Below are positions 47,063 through 49,972 of a stretch of 49,972 nucleotides of DNA, one piece after another. The position numbers were made by a program, and so were the translations under genes. The notes under the pieces were generated by a model. That model searched no databases. It saw only the letters and a program-made list of their open reading frames with translations, and had not been told where the DNA came from. Each line of letters opens with the position of its first letter. Positions within the stretch are counted from its first letter, which is position 1. Source of the stretch: a virus; the IMG/VR virus record IMGVR_UViG_3300008122_000002, positions 1 through 49,972 of that record; one strand, 5' to 3'.

Positions 47063-47533
47063 ATGGTTCTGATTACTATCTACGCGATTATGACGCTGCT
47101 TGCGATATATCAGCCGACATGGGAGCGAGTATACAGCTGCTGCGCACTGACAACTGTGAACGCAATGTTCATGATTGTAGGGGATACCGTTGATTCGGGT
47201 TGGTACTATGTGTTCGCTGCGATGGCCGACTTGTTGATTCTGATCATGTTGATGCCGTTCTCAGATCGGGACGCACTAGCACGAAATCTTTCAATCGTCA
47301 CGGGTATTTCGATTCTGTTGAATGTTATCGGGCTGCTATCGTGGTACAATTTCAGCGAGCCCAACCTATATAATAATGCGTACATTGCGTTGTTACTGTG
47401 GGTAATCATTCTAATGATCACAACGAAAGATTCCAATGTGGCAGACAATGGAGCTGATCGCCTACAGTCTCGCGATGCTGTCAATCGTGATTCACGCCAT
47501 GACGATATTGATGGGAGTAAAAAGGCGATATGA
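47063..47533 (+). CDS. polytopic membrane protein, 156 aa (possible holin/antiholin or exclusion protein)
   Basis: At least four hydrophobic segments: MVLITIYAIMTLLAIYQP, YYVFAAMADLLILIMLM, NLSIVTGISILLNVIGLLSW, AYIALLLWVIILMI. The last 30 residues are charged. Start at 47063 is preferred because a TATACT -10-like box lies at 47024-47029, downstream of an earlier in-frame TTG (47018). Stop overlaps the holin-like gene. Neighbourhood suggests a lysis-related role, but it could also be exclusion. Confidence 0.65.
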   Translation: MVLITIYAIMTLLAIYQPTWERVYSCCALTTVNAMFMIVGDTVDSGWYYVFAAMADLLILIMLMPFSDRDALARNLSIVTGISILLNVIGLLSWYNFSEPNLYNNAYIALLLWVIILMITTKDSNVADNGADRLQSRDAVNRDSRHDDIDGSKKAI

Positions 47534-47790
47534 ACGTAACAGACGGTCGCCTTGCGACAACTGTGAGCGCGGGTACGACGAGCAGCGGAGTGATGACCTG
47601 GTTGGACATCATCCCGAACGACATCGGCAAGCTTGCGACACTTGTCGGTATTTGCCTATCCCTGACGTTGATCATAATGCACATTCGCAAGATGCGTCAG
47701 GACGCGCAGGAAGCGGAGCTGAAGCAAGAGCTACTGCGCGCCAGGATTCATCACCTGCGAAGTGGTCGAAGTGATCCGTACGATGAATGA
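47530..47790 (+). CDS. holin-like protein, 86 aa
   Basis: One clear TM helix (IGKLATLVGICLSLTLIIMH) after a polar N-terminus with TWLDIIPND, followed by a basic, helical cytoplasmic tail (IRKMRQDAQEAELKQELLRA). This topology is seen in small phage holins near SAR endolysins (pinholin-like). ATGA overlap with the membrane protein upstream; terminator right after. Identification as holin is by position and topology only. Confidence 0.65.
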   Translation: MNVTDGRLATTVSAGTTSSGVMTWLDIIPNDIGKLATLVGICLSLTLIIMHIRKMRQDAQEAELKQELLRARIHHLRSGRSDPYDE

Positions 47791-47792
47791 GT

Positions 47793-47819
47793 AACGCCCC
47801 GCTACGATGCGGGGCGTTT
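47793..47819. terminator. bidirectional terminator between holin and DNA polymerase genes
   Basis: AACGCCCCGC-TACGAT-GCGGGGCGTT, T-rich on both sides. Closes the leftward replication operon and the rightward membrane-protein pair. Confidence 0.8.
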
Positions 47820-47822
47820 GTG

Positions 47823-49955
47823 TTATGCGGGTAGCAACGGCGTTACAAGCTTCTCAGCCTCTTGAATGTACCACTCGTAATTGACCTGCGACCAATCGAA
47901 GTCTCGCACGTCGGCGCATTCAAGTACCTTCCAGCCGCTACAAACCGATAGTTCGCGATCAGCGTGTACGCTGCGGTTGCCAGTGTGAATGCGGGCATCC
48001 CACGGCGTGCCGGCGGCGTCCAGATCGCCCGGCTGTCCGGTAATCTCACGCATCGCCGCTGCGAACGCTTCATCCGTGACTTTAGCCTTGCGCTTCCACG
48101 TCCCAGGTACGCCGGACGGCGGCGAGATTTTCACAAGTGATGCACCGTTGCGGGCGATGAAATACCGCGTGGTGTTCTGTATCTGCTGGTCAAATCCAAG
48201 GTCTGCCCACCGCATGACGAGTGAGCTTGCACGCGGGACTTTACCGCGACACATGAAGTCGAACGGGTCGCGGTGGTTGACGATGAAATCGCGGATCGAC
48301 TCGCCACGCACCAGCGCAGCTTCGGCAGCTCTCGGAACGACCAGCGCTGACGGATCTTGATGCCACGCTGGGCTGTAGGCGTATGCGCCCTTGCGCTTCA
48401 CCTTACCGCCACCATCCGATACCGCCAGGTAGTTGTTGACATCTTTTATGGTCATCATCGAATAAACTGCGTACTCCAGTTGCAGCTTAGTTACGCCTTC
48501 CCACCACTTGCATACATCGTAGAAATGTGCCTCGTACTGACGGGGGCAGCGTACCGTGAGGCCGTCAGTATTCGCTTGAATCATTGTCAGGCGTGGAATC
48601 TTGATCAACTGTTCGGCCAACATGCATAGCGATAGTTGACCATTGATTGTGGTCGCCATGGTATACCACACGTCTCGGAGCGGGCTAAACTCGTTATTAC
48701 TGTTCCCGAACGATGCATTCAGCGCCTCTTTCAACGCTGCGTTCTCCGGCGTACCTTTCTTGTGTCCGGCGCGCTGCTCGAAAATGGATTGGTAGATCGC
48801 ACAATACTCGATACCCAGATGCGCCGGATAGAGTCCGTTGACGATTGCCATTTGCGGATAGAAGCTGGTTACGTCCGCGTCAATGATCACGAACTCATCA
48901 TCGCTTCGGATAATCTGGGATTCCACAGAACCGTGGATGCCGCCCAACCCGAAAACATAGGTGAAGTCGTTGATAGTTGCCGTGATACCTGCAAATGCAC
49001 CCTTGGTACGCAGTTCATCGTCTAGTTCGCCACGGCGCAACGTCTTAGCGTGGAACTTGTCCACGACTTCACGGAATGCTGGGTGTTCAAGCTTGATGTA
49101 TGGGAACAGCACTCCACCCAAGTTGATACTTTCGCGGATCGTCTGGCGCGGCTGGTTGCGTCCGTTCGCGTCGCGTTCGTAACACTGGATTCCCGCCTCT
49201 TCCATCTGGCTGATTAGGATCGTGCCGCCGATCTTCGTGTTCGAGAAGTTCAACATGTTGCGCCCGTACTTCTCGGACAACTGTTCGCGCAAGTGGATCT
49301 CGGCCAGCGACCGGGCGTAGAACTTCAAAGTCTCGCGCACGTCATGCTTGTTGTACGCGAGCAGCACGTCCATCTGGTCGTGCGTCAGATGCGTACCGAC
49401 TGGAGACGGCAGGTCAACCACGTTACGCGAACGCATGGCGATTTCAAGCGCTTTCAACGATGTGGACTTGGCCTTGTTATCGAAGTGCCATATTTTGTAC
49501 AGGTCAAGCTGTTGGAAGATTTGGTCGCGGTCGTAGATGATATGCTCGAACTTGTTTTCGGACTTGATCACTTTCATCGCATACGCGTAGATCTCAGCAA
49601 CCGTCGCGCCAGGATTCATAGCAATCCAGTGTAGTACTGGATAGTCGAATCCCAGATTGTTGAAGCCGACACCACGCGCACCGGAGCGCCCCAGACTGTG
49701 CATGAACTCGATTAGCGCTGCACCGTCGTCACGTCGTGCGGATATCTCGTGAGCGATGCACAACCCTGTCTCAGCGTGAATCCATGTGGCGGTGATAATG
49801 TTGGGGTAGGTCTCAATGTCATAACCCCAGTCCCGCACGTCCAGCGGTGCAGGGTTGCTGAATTCCTGCGGGTTTCCACAGTGGGGACATTTGCCCAGAT
49901 CGCTCGGGAACGTCTTACCACATCCGTGCAATGAGTCGCATTGTGAGAGGTACAT
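47823..49955 (-). CDS. family B DNA polymerase with N-terminal zinc finger and 3'-5' exonuclease
   Basis: 710 residues. N-terminal zinc finger C6/C12/C23/C26. Exonuclease: Exo I D46-x-E48 (YDIETYPN), Exo II N99...D104 (GFNNLGFDYP), Exo III Y201-D205 (YNKHD). Polymerase: motif A D361-x-x-S-x-Y-P, motif B K409...N-A-S-F-G, motif C A-N-T-D464-G in place of the usual Y-x-D-T-D-S. The C-terminus has a PWDARIH module also found in 2330-3103. This is the phage replicase, with its own proofreading. Start at 49955 has CACGGAGATAA. It reads in the same direction as the left-edge operon. Confidence 0.93.
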   Translation of the reverse strand: MYLSQCDSLHGCGKTFPSDLGKCPHCGNPQEFSNPAPLDVRDWGYDIETYPNIITATWIHAETGLCIAHEISARRDDGAALIEFMHSLGRSGARGVGFNNLGFDYPVLHWIAMNPGATVAEIYAYAMKVIKSENKFEHIIYDRDQIFQQLDLYKIWHFDNKAKSTSLKALEIAMRSRNVVDLPSPVGTHLTHDQMDVLLAYNKHDVRETLKFYARSLAEIHLREQLSEKYGRNMLNFSNTKIGGTILISQMEEAGIQCYERDANGRNQPRQTIRESINLGGVLFPYIKLEHPAFREVVDKFHAKTLRRGELDDELRTKGAFAGITATINDFTYVFGLGGIHGSVESQIIRSDDEFVIIDADVTSFYPQMAIVNGLYPAHLGIEYCAIYQSIFEQRAGHKKGTPENAALKEALNASFGNSNNEFSPLRDVWYTMATTINGQLSLCMLAEQLIKIPRLTMIQANTDGLTVRCPRQYEAHFYDVCKWWEGVTKLQLEYAVYSMMTIKDVNNYLAVSDGGGKVKRKGAYAYSPAWHQDPSALVVPRAAEAALVRGESIRDFIVNHRDPFDFMCRGKVPRASSLVMRWADLGFDQQIQNTTRYFIARNGASLVKISPPSGVPGTWKRKAKVTDEAFAAAMREITGQPGDLDAAGTPWDARIHTGNRSVHADRELSVCSGWKVLECADVRDFDWSQVNYEWYIQEAEKLVTPLLPA

Positions 49956-49972
49956 TGTAGTTATCTCCGTGC

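Noticed and set aside
47436-47774. Alternative frame encoding a hydrophobic stretch (MELIAYSLAMLSIVIHAMTI)
   Set aside because: It overlaps the holin-like gene in another frame for most of its length and turns into low-quality Arg/His/Ser-rich sequence; no good ribosome site. A short overlapping TM peptide cannot be excluded.
1-49972. CRISPR arrays, tRNA genes, integrase or lysogeny repressor
   Set aside because: No regularly spaced repeats, no cloverleaf with a T-arm-like segment, and no integrase, excisionase or CI-like protein were found by reading both strands.
49956-49972. Direct circular closure of position 49972 to 1
   Set aside because: Joining keeps the SSB frame open across the polymerase ribosome site and gives an atypical tail; a missing piece is more likely than a perfect circle.

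Overview
The window is almost certainly most of the genome of a virulent, contractile-tailed dsDNA bacteriophage (myovirus morphotype) of a Gram-negative host. Evidence: terminase, portal, capsid, sheath, tube, tape measure, hub, gp138-type spike, gp25-like wedge and baseplate J are all present; the lysis genes include an Rz/Rz1 spanin pair, which needs an outer membrane; and no integrase, excisionase or CI-type repressor is visible. The capsid-to-baseplate gene order (DUF1073 portal, DUF2213, DUF2184 capsid, DUF4054, DUF3383 sheath, DUF3277 tube, Dit-like, plug, hub, gp138, gp25, J, DUF2612) resembles Bcep781-like small myophages. That comparison is from memory. Base composition looks moderately GC-rich (low-to-mid 50s % by eye).

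Layout. (i) 1-3309, leftward: an early operon of small genes, a RecB-like DUF2800 nuclease and the start of a DUF2815 ssDNA-binding protein that runs off the left edge. (ii) 3420-11966, rightward: small genes, SF2 helicase, VRR-NUC nuclease, a methyltransferase-like protein, a TetR-type HTH fragment, a primase-polymerase/helicase, a DksA-like zinc protein and dCTP deaminase. (iii) 12004-12930, leftward: a protein of six zinc modules. (iv) 13333-30973, rightward late block 1: terminase, portal, minor head protein, DUF2213 scaffold/protease, cement protein, capsid and a set of fibre-like proteins. It is interrupted by leftward accessory cassettes (15.2-15.4, 16.9-18.4, 19.35-20.15, 22.9-23.8, 24.2-24.8 kb). 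(v) 31.0-33.0 kb: leftward PAPS-reductase-like and small genes around the rightward DUF4054 adaptor. (vi) 33361-45998, rightward late block 2: neck, sheath, tube, tape measure, baseplate, spike, fibre. (vii) 45992-47790: leftward Rz1/Rz/SAR-endolysin beside rightward membrane proteins. (viii) 47823-49955, leftward: family B DNA polymerase, in the same direction as the left-edge operon. The window therefore probably opens inside the replication operon.

Regulation is the most interesting part. Accessory and early genes on both strands use near-identical promoters: TTGACG (or TTGACA), exactly 17 bp, then TACTAT-like. In most of them the -35 box is one arm of a palindrome TTGAC-N6-GTCAA, so it doubles as an operator. 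The likely leader is a conserved A-rich stretch ending in an ACACGGAG ribosome site. Structural genes do not use this element. Both late blocks are instead headed by two diverged copies of a ~300-bp non-coding leader (about 13005-13332 and 33058-33360). At least three late genes appear to start translation at or next to the transcription start.

A 529-bp gene-free gap in the baseplate operon (41120-41648) carries a leftward promoter, an 18-bp perfect inverted repeat, a second strong leftward promoter and a leftward intrinsic terminator. It probably encodes a ~470-nt structured RNA and/or a ~60-nt sRNA. The predicted 5' end of the sRNA is complementary to the ACACGGAGA ribosome sites of the early genes. 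These three elements (operator-promoter regulon, duplicated late leader, anti-ribosome-site RNA) are the best candidates for an undescribed system.
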